64,000 bases of DNA from Jeotgalibacillus terrae (GTDB lineage Bacteria; Bacillota; Bacilli; Bacillales; Jeotgalibacillaceae). The notes beneath the pieces were generated by a model. It had not been told where the DNA came from and ran no database searches. It saw only the letters and a list, made by a program, of their open reading frames with translations. A program made the position numbers and the translations under genes. Of this stretch, positions 1 through 8,577 are shown piece by piece. Where the stretch lies: assembly GCF_016908195.1 (NCBI RefSeq), contig NZ_JAFBDK010000016.1, positions 26,335 through 90,334 on the forward strand, given 5' to 3'. Each line of letters begins with the position of its first letter. Positions within the stretch are counted from its first letter, which is position 1.

Positions 1-43
1 AGGGGCAGTTTGGGAAGCAGATGGTGGATGAGAGGATGCAGGA

Positions 44-202
44 TTAATTGAATCAGCAATTGAAATATATCTATCTTCTTTTCAGTTAATTCCATCATCT
101 TTTAGGTTAATTCAACGTCCAGCTGTCTCGAAAGATGGAATTCTATCACCAGTTGCCATCATTCTATGATCTACAGCATTAATTCTATCACCTTTAGATT
201 TA
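44..202. repeat. 21-bp-period degenerate array A1
   Basis: A degenerate word close to TTAATTCTATCACC recurs at a fixed pitch. TTAATT starts at 44, 86 and 107 (42 then 21 bp), and the AATTCTAT-type core recurs at 140, 161 and 182 (21 bp each). Between 107 and 140 the phase slips. No open reading frame fits it. It lies past the 3' end and terminator of the GH16 gene; the gene to the left is outside the window. It belongs to the same class as six other 21-bp arrays here. Confidence 0.7.
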
Positions 203-205
203 TTC

Positions 206-240
206 GAACACCGCACACCGAACACCGAACACCGCACACC
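206..240. repeat. 7-bp tandem repeat, five units
   Basis: Five contiguous heptamers alternate between GAACACC and GCACACC with no other variation. The tract directly abuts the terminator of the GH16 gene and the end of array A1. Seven base pairs is one third of the 21-bp pitch of the neighbouring array. Confidence 0.85.
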
Positions 241-242
241 AA

Positions 243-285
243 AAAGCCGAGACCAGGGACAATCTCCCGAATCTCGGCTTTTTTC
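243..285 (-). terminator. terminator of the GH16 gene
   Basis: The stem AAGCCGAGA / TCTCGGCTT encloses a short inner stem GGGA/TCCC. It is A-rich on the left and T-rich on the right, so it could end transcription from either side. It sits immediately after the GH16 stop codon. Confidence 0.85.
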
Positions 286-3213
286 TTATTCCAATGTTAC
301 ATTATCAATCTTAATCTCATGCGCTTCGTTTGCTTCACCGGCAACTGTCCCCATAAGGAACTTCAGGCTGAGTGATTCCTGTGTAGCTGCAGTAAAAGTG
401 AATTCATAAGTTTGCTGTTCGCCTGTAAGCTCGACGATTTCAGATAGTGACCTTGCGTAAGCAGCATCTTCAAGCGTCACTTCAATCTTCCGGTCAACAG
501 TAGAACGCGCATCAAACTTCAGCGTATACGTTTTGCCAGGAAGCAGTGACAGGTTATCCTGGTATAATTGAACGCCCCAAGGCTCTGCACTCTGCTGGCC
601 GATCTGAATCAGTGCCTGGTCATCAGCATGCTGCACAGTTGCATCTGTATCAAAGTGTGAATATGTCACCCATGGCTCCAGACTACCATCAAATGTTCCG
701 TTTTGAATTGGCGCATCGCTTGCAGGTCCGCCAACTCTTTTCAGTGAAAGGTTATCAAGCTCTACATTGCCTTCTCCGTTAAATGAAATAACGAATTGTG
801 CATTCAGGTCAGTCACATCAGGCATTGTGAATGATACATTCTGCGTTGACCATTCAGTATCTGCTGTAACGGTTTCACTTGCATACACGGTTGAACCATC
901 TTCGCTCACCAGTTCGATCTGCATGTCGCTTTGCTGATCTGCTTTTACATCAAGCGCCAGTTCATAAGGGCTTTCGCTTAACAACTGAATGCCTTTTTGG
1001 ACAAGCTCACCTGGACCGTTTACCTTCAGTACGCGCTGATCCGGGTCAACTGAGACACTATCTTCGTCTGTGTGCCAGAACAAAAGTCTGTCCGGAAAGC
1101 CCTGATCAAATGTGCCGTTATAGATCAGGTTGCCGTTTTTAAGCGGTGATTTTGAAGCATCCGGATCGATTTCAGGTGCAGTTGTTTCTTCGACTCTTAC
1201 TTTGCCAATCCATGCAGGAAGCGTTGAAAGGCCAAGGTTGAATTCCAGGCGTGCTTTTATGTCAGTTTCTTCAGTCATCTGGAAGGTCATCTCATAAGAC
1301 TGGACGTCATCTGTCAGTGAAAATGATTCGCTGCTTGAATAGGTGGCGTAATCTCTGTCAGCGTCTCCGCTTACTTTTACATTAATATCACGATTAGCTG
1401 TTGATTTTGCATCAAAGCTTACCTTGTAATAACGGCCTTTTCCGATTGTTACGTCCTGGATCAGCTGCACAGCATAAGGCTGGCTGCCTCCGTTTTGAAT
1501 ATCGGCTTTGGCAAATGTCTGTCCATTCAGCTCATCAAGTGAAAGGGAGGCCTGTCCACCAAAGTCAGGCAGGGCAAGGAAGTACCAGTGATCAGTTCCA
1601 GGAAGGCCTTCCACACCTTTTACAGTGCCCGTGTCTTCAGTAAAGTCATTGTTATAGACAAGGTTACCGTCTTCAAGTGGCAGCTTTGCGCCTTCAGGAA
1701 GCGGTTCAGCTTCAACGACTGGCAGTTCCGGCGTCTGATAGGCACGTCCGGTCAGGTCATAAACACGCACATAATCGACGTTCATTGACTGCGGGAACAT
1801 GGTTTCTTCTGTCGGATCGCCATCAAAGTTTCCGCCGATCGCAAGGTTCAGCAGCATATGGAATGGCTGATCGAATGGTGCAGGATACGTATGGTTTGCT
1901 GCAGCATTTTGCTCTTTGCTGTACCAGTTGTTCTGTGTCTGGGTCAATACGCCATCTACATACCAGCGGATCTCACCGGGCTCCCATTCAACAGCGTAGA
2001 CGTGCTCATCTGCAATGGTGGAACCGTCCGGGAATGTGTATTCAGCTCCTGTGTATTTGTTGTTCGGCCACGTTTCACCATAGTGAATGGTGCCGATTGC
2101 ATGGTGAGGCTGACTGCCTTTTGCTTCTAAAATATCAATTTCCCCTGAAGCTGCCCAGCCGCCGTAACGATCTTCTTCAGGCAGCATCCAGAATGCAGGC
2201 CAATAGCCTTTTCCTGTTGGAAGAGAGGCTTTCATTTCAAATTTTCCGTACGTTTTTGCGAAAAGTCCTTTTGTCTTCAGGCGTGCAGAGGTATATGAAA
2301 ATCCTTCATACTCTTCTTCAAGCGCAGTGATGACCAGTTGTCCGTCTTCCGTTCGTGCATTTTCAGGACGGTCAGTGTAATATTGCTTTTCGTTATTTCC
2401 CCATCCGGAGACGAATGTTCCATTTGCATCAGTAAACCCGTTTCCGATCTCAAACATCCATTTAGAGCGGTCGATTTCCGTCCCGTTGAATTCGTCATGC
2501 CATACGAGTGACCACGGTGACACAAAGTCATCCGGGTTTTGTGTAGGTACGCCATTCAGCTGAAGCTCCGTTTCAAGCTCAGCAGCTTCAATGACACCGT
2601 CGCCATTTAAAGAAGAGCCGGCTGCAAGTGTTGACACGTGGAGGGATTTAATCAGACTGTCAACCGCATGATCAATATCTGTAAGCGCATTCAAAAATAA
2701 GGAATCAATGACGCCTTCAATTGCCAGCTGATTCAGCTTTTCGGATTGTCCTTTGTTTTTCCCTTCAGTGAGAACAGATGTGAATTCTCCTGATAAATCA
2801 AGTGATGAACCATTCAGCAGGGAAACGTCTTTAAATCCTTCTGCTGTCAGCTCAAGTTCTGTAAGAGAGCCGTTCCCGTCAAATAATGTTTCCTCAATAA
2901 CCGAATCACCGGACACTGTAAATGATGATTCATGGGAAGAAGTTTTAACAGAGAGTGTTTGCAGGGAAGAGTTATTGATTACTAGACTCTCAGGTGCTTT
3001 TCCCTTTATGTAGACTGTACCTTCAACTGTGACGTTGTCGAGTGTAATTTTCTTTCCGGCAGCTGGCGTAATGAGAAGATCTCCTTTAATGACCTCATGG
3101 CTTAGCACATCATTTTTCAGGTTAACGGTGTTTTTCTTCGCAACACCTGTGCCTGCAAAGCTGGACATAGACAGTGTAAAGGCTAACAATATTGCACTGC
3201 TCTTTTTTAACAT
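286..3213 (-). CDS. secreted GH16 endo-beta-glucanase (laminarinase/lichenase type) with C-terminal carbohydrate-binding domains
   Basis: Predicted extracellular beta-1,3(-1,4)-glucanase of 975 residues. Residues 1-25 are a signal peptide ending near GTGVA. Residues about 30-225 form a domain of short hydrophobic beta repeats that I cannot name. The GH16 catalytic domain spans about 230-490 and shows the motif E358-I-D360-I-L-E363, where the two Glu are nucleophile and acid/base; the extra residue in the motif is typical of the laminarinase branch. Residues about 515-975 hold three jelly-roll modules of the CBM4/9 type (NLVYNNDF, NLIYNGTF and NGTFDG openings). The LacI-type gene upstream on the same strand and a palindrome near the transcription start suggest induction by a glucan breakdown product. 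The exact linkage specificity cannot be read from the sequence. Confidence 0.9.
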   Translation of the reverse strand: MLKKSSAILLAFTLSMSSFAGTGVAKKNTVNLKNDVLSHEVIKGDLLITPAAGKKITLDNVTVEGTVYIKGKAPESLVINNSSLQTLSVKTSSHESSFTVSGDSVIEETLFDGNGSLTELELTAEGFKDVSLLNGSSLDLSGEFTSVLTEGKNKGQSEKLNQLAIEGVIDSLFLNALTDIDHAVDSLIKSLHVSTLAAGSSLNGDGVIEAAELETELQLNGVPTQNPDDFVSPWSLVWHDEFNGTEIDRSKWMFEIGNGFTDANGTFVSGWGNNEKQYYTDRPENARTEDGQLVITALEEEYEGFSYTSARLKTKGLFAKTYGKFEMKASLPTGKGYWPAFWMLPEEDRYGGWAASGEIDILEAKGSQPHHAIGTIHYGETWPNNKYTGAEYTFPDGSTIADEHVYAVEWEPGEIRWYVDGVLTQTQNNWYSKEQNAAANHTYPAPFDQPFHMLLNLAIGGNFDGDPTEETMFPQSMNVDYVRVYDLTGRAYQTPELPVVEAEPLPEGAKLPLEDGNLVYNNDFTEDTGTVKGVEGLPGTDHWYFLALPDFGGQASLSLDELNGQTFAKADIQNGGSQPYAVQLIQDVTIGKGRYYKVSFDAKSTANRDINVKVSGDADRDYATYSSSESFSLTDDVQSYEMTFQMTEETDIKARLEFNLGLSTLPAWIGKVRVEETTAPEIDPDASKSPLKNGNLIYNGTFDQGFPDRLLFWHTDEDSVSVDPDQRVLKVNGPGELVQKGIQLLSESPYELALDVKADQQSDMQIELVSEDGSTVYASETVTADTEWSTQNVSFTMPDVTDLNAQFVISFNGEGNVELDNLSLKRVGGPASDAPIQNGTFDGSLEPWVTYSHFDTDATVQHADDQALIQIGQQSAEPWGVQLYQDNLSLLPGKTYTLKFDARSTVDRKIEVTLEDAAYARSLSEIVELTGEQQTYEFTFTAATQESLSLKFLMGTVAGEANEAHEIKIDNVTLE

Positions 3214-3233
3214 TCAATTGCCTCCTTTTATTT

Positions 3234-3315
3234 TGTCCTACGTGGGACATTTGATTATTACTATAAAGCATTCAAGTAAAAAGACAACATTTTTTTACAA
3301 TAATGAATGCTTTAT
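3234..3315 (-). promoter_or_regulatory. promoter and operator of the GH16 gene
   Basis: Read on the minus strand, a TTGTCT -35 (3282-3287) and TATAGT -10 (3260-3265) are 16 bp apart. Just downstream lies the near-perfect palindrome TGTCCTACGTGGGACA (3234-3249), where a LacI-family repressor would block initiation. A second perfect 12-bp inverted repeat, ATAAAGCATTCA / TGAATGCTTTAT (3263-3274 and 3304-3315), spans the promoter. Binding by the adjacent LacI-family protein is inferred. Confidence 0.6.
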
Positions 3316-3349
3316 ATGATCTTAGATTCAGTTTTTTACCATCTATATG

Positions 3350-4369
3350 TCAGTTGGTAGGGGATGCGCAGGATTGCCGTTCGATCAGCCGGGCATAAAA
3401 AGGCTGGTAAGGTGCCGGCTCTCCTTCTTCGACCCGGCTGATTAACTGTATGACCAGATATTCTGCCATTTCAACTCTCGGAAGGTGCATAGTGGTGAGA
3501 GAAGGGTTCGTATATTCAGTAAGCCTGACATTATCAAAGCCTATTAACGAAATCTGCTGCGGGACGGATATGTTGTGTTCACTTAAAGCTTTCAATGCAC
3601 CGATTGCAATCAGATCATTTGAACAGAAAACGGCAGTGGGAAGGGTGCCTTGTTCGATCCACTCGCAAATCGCATTGTAGCCTGACTGTTCGACGAAGCT
3701 GCCTTTAAAGACCGGACCTTCCTTAAGGTTTGCCTGCTGAAGTGCCTGTTGGTAGCCTGAAAGACGCTCAACGGCAGCCCGGTTTTCGAGTTCACCTGTA
3801 ATGATGCCAATTTTCCTGTGACCAAGCTGAATGAGATGTTCTGTTGCATGAATGGCAGATTCATGGTTTAACAGGACAGGCACAGGAATGTCCTGCTGAG
3901 TGGCATCAAGGTTATTCTGGTCAAAAACGCCGACTAAAAAACCGGCCTCTATAATCTCATCTGCTATCTTTTGCACACTTGACCAGCTGATGATCATGCC
4001 GGCATCAATACTTTTTTCTCTGTACAGTTTTAAAATAGGGGAGGTGTCATTAACAGTTGATGTCGTAACAAGCACATTATAACCGCGGTCAGCGCATGAG
4101 CTGATCATACTGCTGATCACGGTACTGTAAAAGAGATCATCCGCGTAAATATTATGTTTGTCAGGATCCTGAATGATAAATAAACCAAGCGTCTGCGTTT
4201 TCTTTTTCGTCAGTCGTCTTGCAGAGACGTTAGGGTGATAGTTGTGCTCATTCATGATCTGAAGGATATGTTCACGCGTTTCTTTCTTTACCTGTGGGGA
4301 GTCATTTAACACCCGCTGCACCGTTTTCCTCGAAACGCCTGCGAGTTTTGCTATATCAAAAATATCCAT
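3350..4369 (-). CDS. LacI-family transcriptional regulator
   Basis: A 339-residue repressor of the LacI/GalR family. Residues 1-50 form the helix-turn-helix and hinge (DIAKLAGVSRKTVQRVLN), followed by a periplasmic-binding-protein-like sugar domain to about 330. It lies 136 bp upstream of the GH16 glucanase on the same strand, and that gap holds a promoter and palindromic operator, so the glucanase is the likely target. The effector is probably a glucan-derived sugar, but this is not visible in the sequence. A ribosome site (AGGAGG) sits about 6 bp before the ATG. Confidence 0.88.
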   Translation of the reverse strand: MDIFDIAKLAGVSRKTVQRVLNDSPQVKKETREHILQIMNEHNYHPNVSARRLTKKKTQTLGLFIIQDPDKHNIYADDLFYSTVISSMISSCADRGYNVLVTTSTVNDTSPILKLYREKSIDAGMIISWSSVQKIADEIIEAGFLVGVFDQNNLDATQQDIPVPVLLNHESAIHATEHLIQLGHRKIGIITGELENRAAVERLSGYQQALQQANLKEGPVFKGSFVEQSGYNAICEWIEQGTLPTAVFCSNDLIAIGALKALSEHNISVPQQISLIGFDNVRLTEYTNPSLTTMHLPRVEMAEYLVIQLISRVEEGEPAPYQPFYARLIERQSCASPTN

Positions 4370-4481
4370 TTTTTCCTCCTGAATCGTGCTATATGAAACA
4401 TTATAGCTTATGAAAAACCCGCCTGCATCAGCATACGGGTCAAGTGTTCGAATGAATGTTTGATTTTACTGCCATTAATTG

Positions 4482-4585
4482 GCGGGTTCGTGACCACTGA
4501 GCGAGTTAACGCGACCAAAAAGAGTGGGTTCGCGACCACAATGGGGCAGTTATATGACCACACCGGGCGGTAATGCGACCACAAC
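4482..4585. repeat. 21-bp-period degenerate array A2 (GACCAC core)
   Basis: The word GACCAC (once GACCAA) begins at 4492, 4513, 4534, 4556 and 4577, giving spacings of 21, 21, 22 and 21 bp. Each unit also carries a G-rich half (GGGTT or GGGCRGT) 8-12 bp before the core. The array starts about 20 bp past the 3' end of the hydrolase gene at 4606 and lies before the LacI gene. Array A3 near 37 kb carries the same core in the opposite strand sense; both read GTGGTC relative to the gene they follow. Confidence 0.85.
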
Positions 4586-4605
4586 CCGCTAAAAAGCAGA
4601 AAACA

Positions 4606-5394
4606 CTAGATCTCAATCTCCACTTCCACTCCAAAATGATCCGACACAACAGGCTTATGCGCACCGTTGAAAATAACCTGGGATGACTTTACGCGTACAG
4701 GCACTGAAGCAAATATATAATCAATACGCAGCGGCTGTGCGTTACCTTCCCAGCCGGCAATCTGACCGAATACTGTTACACCGCTGTCTTTCGTTTCAGC
4801 AAGTGTGTATGTGTCATGAAGTCCTTTTGCTTTCAGTAAATCATAGCCTTCATTCTTCAATCCGGCGTGGTTATTAAAGTCACCCATATAAAATGATAGC
4901 CGGTCAGTACGTTGCCTGTGCAGCAGCTGTTCAACCTGATGTGTGTATGGTTCTTCTTCATCACCCCACCAGCCGAGGTGGCAGGAATAAAAATCAATCA
5001 GTTGACCGCCTGCATCAACTGTGATGCGGGGAACAGCACGGGTTTTCCAATGAGCCGGATCCTCAGATTCACTAATGAAAAAAGAATCTGTTTCCATAAC
5101 AGGAAGGCGCGAGATCAGCGCGACGCCTTCTTCATACACGTCATATCCATAATGACAGAAAGACCAGTGCATCCGGTCATCTGTTCTGCCCAGTGAATTC
5201 AGACGCTTCAGCAGCTCAAGTCCGAAGTGTCCTTTTTTATAAGCGCCTTCTGCAGGCGCGTCAGTCAGCTGACTTACTTCCTGCAGGGCGATAATATCGT
5301 AGTCGCGTTCAACAATTGTCTGTGCAAGGATATCAAGTTTTTCAAGCTGCTGATCCTCCTGCCAGGAATGACAGTTCAGCGTTAGCAGTTTCAT
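4606..5394 (-). CDS. endonuclease/exonuclease/phosphatase-fold hydrolase
   Basis: A 262-residue protein of the EEP superfamily (DNase I, exonuclease III, sphingomyelinase fold). Visible family marks are LTLNCHSW at the start (Asn metal site), ALQEVSQL (catalytic Glu), MGDFNN (Asp/Asn) and SDHFGVEVEI at the end (Asp-His pair). There is no signal peptide, so it is cytosolic. It starts 3 bp after the PTS permease gene and is almost certainly co-transcribed with it, which points to a phosphosugar or phosphodiester substrate in sugar metabolism rather than DNA repair. The substrate is unknown. Confidence 0.85.
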   Translation of the reverse strand: MKLLTLNCHSWQEDQQLEKLDILAQTIVERDYDIIALQEVSQLTDAPAEGAYKKGHFGLELLKRLNSLGRTDDRMHWSFCHYGYDVYEEGVALISRLPVMETDSFFISESEDPAHWKTRAVPRITVDAGGQLIDFYSCHLGWWGDEEEPYTHQVEQLLHRQRTDRLSFYMGDFNNHAGLKNEGYDLLKAKGLHDTYTLAETKDSGVTVFGQIAGWEGNAQPLRIDYIFASVPVRVKSSQVIFNGAHKPVVSDHFGVEVEIEI

Positions 5395-5397
5395 ACA

Positions 5398-7047
5398 TTA
5401 AGCTCCTAACTCATCCTGAATATCTGATTTTAACACGTCAGCTTTTGGACCGTAGATCGCCTGTACACCTCTGTCGCGAAGGACAAGACCAAGTGCACCG
5501 TTTTGTTTCCAGATTCTTTCGTCAGCTACAAGACCGGTATCTTTTACCGTAACGCGAAGACGCGTCATACATGCATCAACATCTTCAATGTTTTCTTCTC
5601 CGCCTAAAAGTCCGATAATGGCAACAGCCTGAGAATCTTTATTGCTGTCAGTTGTTTTAGCTGTAATCTTTTCTTCAGTTGTTTCCTCAATATAGTTCCC
5701 TGCACGTCCAGGAGTAGGGAAGTTGAAGCGTTTGATCAGGAAGTAAGCTGCACCAAAGTTCACAGCAAACATCAGTACAGCAACCAGAATCAGATTAATC
5801 AGATCGCCAACCAGTCCCGCATTTACAATCAATGGTGTTCTTGTCAGGAATTCAATAAAGCCAAATGCGTGAATCCGAAGGTCAATCAGATCCGCAAGCG
5901 CAAATGAAACCCCGGTTAGCACTGCATACACAATATAAAGCAGTGGTGCGGCAAACATGAACATAAATTCGATTGGTTCAGTGACACCAGTTAAAAATAC
6001 AGCCAATCCTGCTGAAAGGAACATTGATTTATATTTAGCTCGCTTATCTTTATCTACATTCAGATACATTGCCAGTGCAAGTCCAATCAGTGCAGCAGAT
6101 GAAGCGATGAACTGGCCGACTTTAAAGCGGGCAGGCACGACTTCTTCAGTCAGCTGATTGTAGCCAGCAGTATTACCCTGCTGAAGCATGTTGTACAGAT
6201 CTGTCACCCATGCAAGCCAAAGGGGATCCTGACCTGACACGGTGCTGCCGGCACTTGCGCCAGTCTGAATCACATAAGTACCGCCAAGCTCTGTATAGTT
6301 AATCGGAACAGTCAGCATATGGTGAAGGCCAAACGGCAGCAATAGACGCTCAAGTGTTCCAAAAATAAATGGTGCAATAACTGGCGCAGAGTTACGTGAA
6401 TTTGCAATCCACTGTCCAAAATCATTCAGCAGTCCCTGAATAAATGGCCATACAAGAGACATAATGAGAGCCACTACAACAGAACCTGCAATCACAACAA
6501 ACGGAACAAAACGTTTTCCGTTAAAGAAAGACAGTGCCTCTGGCAGACTGCTGAAGTTATAAAATTTGTTATAGAGTGCAGCGCCAAGGAAACCTGAGAT
6601 GATCCCGACGAATACACCCATATTCAGAGCAGGTGCACCAAGTACAGAAATAAAGTAATCAGCGACAATGAGTTCCGATCCTAGAAGGGAAGTCACTGTT
6701 GCAGCAGGGTCAGCCAGCATATCGGCATTTACACCGAATACGGCCCCTGTAACGCGGTTAATCAACAGAAATGCAATTAATGCAGCAAATGCACCGCCAG
6801 CGCGGTCTTTTGCCCATGAGCCACCAATAGCGACGGCGAATAAAATATGCAGATTCGTAATAATCGCCCAACCGATGTCTTCCATGACTCGTGCAATCGT
6901 TTGCATTAACATGATGTCACCAGTCATCATCGCAAGCAGTTTCCCAAGTGAAATCATAATACCGGCAGCTGGCATAACTGCTACCACAACAAGCAATGCT
7001 TTACCGAACTTCTGCCAGAAATCAAAAGAGCCAAAAATCTTTTTCAT
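5398..7047 (-). CDS. PTS alpha-glucoside-type permease, EIICB
   Basis: A sugar-specific phosphotransferase transporter of 549 residues. The membrane EIIC domain (residues about 10-430, roughly ten hydrophobic segments) resembles the glucose/alpha-glucoside/maltose branch. A linker leads to a C-terminal EIIB domain (about 465-549) with the phospho-cysteine in DVDACMTRLR. There is no EIIA domain, so a general EIIA must donate phosphate. The ATG at 7047 is favoured over the GTG at 7050 by its distance from GGAGGG. The gene is followed after 3 bp by the EEP hydrolase. Two cre-like sites in the promoter indicate CcpA control. The sugar is most likely an alpha-glucoside such as maltose; this is not proven. 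Confidence 0.9.
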   Translation of the reverse strand: MKKIFGSFDFWQKFGKALLVVVAVMPAAGIMISLGKLLAMMTGDIMLMQTIARVMEDIGWAIITNLHILFAVAIGGSWAKDRAGGAFAALIAFLLINRVTGAVFGVNADMLADPAATVTSLLGSELIVADYFISVLGAPALNMGVFVGIISGFLGAALYNKFYNFSSLPEALSFFNGKRFVPFVVIAGSVVVALIMSLVWPFIQGLLNDFGQWIANSRNSAPVIAPFIFGTLERLLLPFGLHHMLTVPINYTELGGTYVIQTGASAGSTVSGQDPLWLAWVTDLYNMLQQGNTAGYNQLTEEVVPARFKVGQFIASSAALIGLALAMYLNVDKDKRAKYKSMFLSAGLAVFLTGVTEPIEFMFMFAAPLLYIVYAVLTGVSFALADLIDLRIHAFGFIEFLTRTPLIVNAGLVGDLINLILVAVLMFAVNFGAAYFLIKRFNFPTPGRAGNYIEETTEEKITAKTTDSNKDSQAVAIIGLLGGEENIEDVDACMTRLRVTVKDTGLVADERIWKQNGALGLVLRDRGVQAIYGPKADVLKSDIQDELGA

Positions 7048-7098
7048 CACAAACCCTCCAAGGTCCTATGTATGGAAATTATTTATATGTACTACTTA

Positions 7099-7170
7099 AT
7101 GCAACCGTTTGCACCATTCGTTCATGTAGAATATTGTATATACAAGTTAAAAAACATGCAAGCGTTTTAA
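7099..7170 (-). promoter_or_regulatory. PTS operon promoter with two cre sites
   Basis: On the minus strand TTGCAT (7156-7161) and TACAAT (7133-7138) are 17 bp apart. ATGCAACCGTTTGCA (7099-7113) matches the CcpA consensus WTGNAANCGNWNNCW at every fixed position and lies just downstream of the start site, a roadblock position. A second, one-mismatch cre (7156-7170) covers the -35. Strong catabolite repression is predicted. Confidence 0.8.
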
Positions 7171-7180
7171 TAAAATAAAT

Positions 7181-7213
7181 TCCTGAGAAGCTTATAATCA
7201 GCTTATTCAGGGA
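7181..7213 (+). promoter_or_regulatory. imperfect palindrome over the -10 of the DUF2254 gene
   Basis: TATAAT at 7193-7198 is embedded in an inverted repeat with arms CCTGA-AAGCT / AGCTT-TCAGG, about 30 bp long. This arrangement suits a repressor site. No regulator is identified. Confidence 0.4.
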
Positions 7214-7243
7214 AATTATACAGTAAAAAGAGGGGGAGTCAGC

Positions 7244-8545
7244 ATGAAAAAATGGTGGATCAGTCTGAAGGATAAAGTCTGGCTCAGACCGGCCATGTAC
7301 AGTCTTCTCGCAGTAGGACTTGCAGCTGCTGTAGGATATTTTGATATTTATTATGGGGGTACCATTCGCGATATGCCTGCGATCTTTTATACTGAAATCG
7401 ATCTGGCACAATCGATTTTAACTGCATTAATTACAGCACTATTAACGATGACAACTTTTACTTTCTCTACAATTATGGTTGTGCTGACGACGTATGCTTC
7501 ACAATATTCTCCGAAAACAATTAAAAATTTTATTACTGATCCTCTGACACTCAGGGTACTTGGTGTGTTTATGGGAGGATTCATTTATTCTACGCTGTCT
7601 ATGCTATTTATGCGGGACAGTTTTTCTGAGGACCCCGTTATTGCCGGGGTAGTTGGTGTACTGATTGCGATTATTTGTCTGATTTTCTTTGCAATCTTTA
7701 TTCATCACGTAGCTACAGAAATTCAGGCCAGCCGGCTTGTAGAGCGTCTGGCTAATGATACAGATGAAGTGACAGAATACTATTTTCAATTTATGCAAAA
7801 AGAAAATGTTTCTTTAGAGCATACAGGTGAAAACTGGCATCCTGGTGAAACGTTTTATCAGGTGCCTGCCCATCGTTATGGATACGTTCAATATGTTGAT
7901 CTTGATCAGCTGGCTAAAAAAGCAGCTGAACATGAAGTGAAAATTGAGTTGAATGTGCCACTGGGCGAATACGTGCATAAAGCGACTCCGCTGTTGACTG
8001 TTTATGTCAGGCCGGAAAGGCTGCCAGAGGTAAGAGATCTGCCGCTTACTGACAGTTTTCTCATTGGAAATGAACGTGATGTACGTCAGGATCCGGTTTT
8101 CGCGATTCAGAAAATGGTTGAAATTGCGCTGCGTGCAATTTCTCCGGGGATTAATGATCCGAATACTGCAAATGACAGTATCAGACATATCGGCAGACTG
8201 CTCGGGAATATGTCACAGTTCCCTGTACGCCCGATTCTGATGACAGATCAACAGGGCCAGGGAATTGTTAAAATCACACTGCCAACTTTCAGAGACATAT
8301 TATATAAGACCTTTTTTCAATTAAGACATTATGGAAAAGAGGATGTCTCCGTGCTGACTGCTATGCTTGAGTCAATCGCATTTGCCGGGGAAAACGCACC
8401 CCGTCAGCACCTGAAAGACTTAAGAGATATTGCATCATATGTCATTGAAGAAGCGTCACTCGCGCAGATGCCTGCAATGGACCGTGAATGGATTAATCAG
8501 AAGCTGCAGGCAGTTGAGAGAATTACGGATAGAGGGGAAATATGA
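7244..8545 (+). CDS. DUF2254-family membrane protein
   Basis: A 433-residue membrane protein. About four transmembrane segments lie in the first 150 residues (near 15-35, 58-80, 98-120, 130-152), followed by a soluble C-terminal domain of about 280 residues that contains the family-typical ISPGINDPNTA segment. The family is widespread and of unknown function. The start is set by AGAGGGGGAG 9 bp before the ATG. The gene is divergent from the PTS operon, has its own promoter and ends in a strong terminator, so it is monocistronic. Confidence 0.85.
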   Translation: MKKWWISLKDKVWLRPAMYSLLAVGLAAAVGYFDIYYGGTIRDMPAIFYTEIDLAQSILTALITALLTMTTFTFSTIMVVLTTYASQYSPKTIKNFITDPLTLRVLGVFMGGFIYSTLSMLFMRDSFSEDPVIAGVVGVLIAIICLIFFAIFIHHVATEIQASRLVERLANDTDEVTEYYFQFMQKENVSLEHTGENWHPGETFYQVPAHRYGYVQYVDLDQLAKKAAEHEVKIELNVPLGEYVHKATPLLTVYVRPERLPEVRDLPLTDSFLIGNERDVRQDPVFAIQKMVEIALRAISPGINDPNTANDSIRHIGRLLGNMSQFPVRPILMTDQQGQGIVKITLPTFRDILYKTFFQLRHYGKEDVSVLTAMLESIAFAGENAPRQHLKDLRDIASYVIEEASLAQMPAMDREWINQKLQAVERITDRGEI

Positions 8546-8546
8546 G

Positions 8547-8577
8547 AAAGGACATTCCGCATTGGAATGTCCTTTTA
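8547..8577. terminator. bidirectional terminator
   Basis: The perfect 12-bp stem AAAGGACATTCC / GGAATGTCCTTT (8547-8558, 8564-8575) lies between the convergent stops at 8545 and 8578. It is A-rich on the left and T-rich on the right, so it can serve both genes. Confidence 0.9.
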
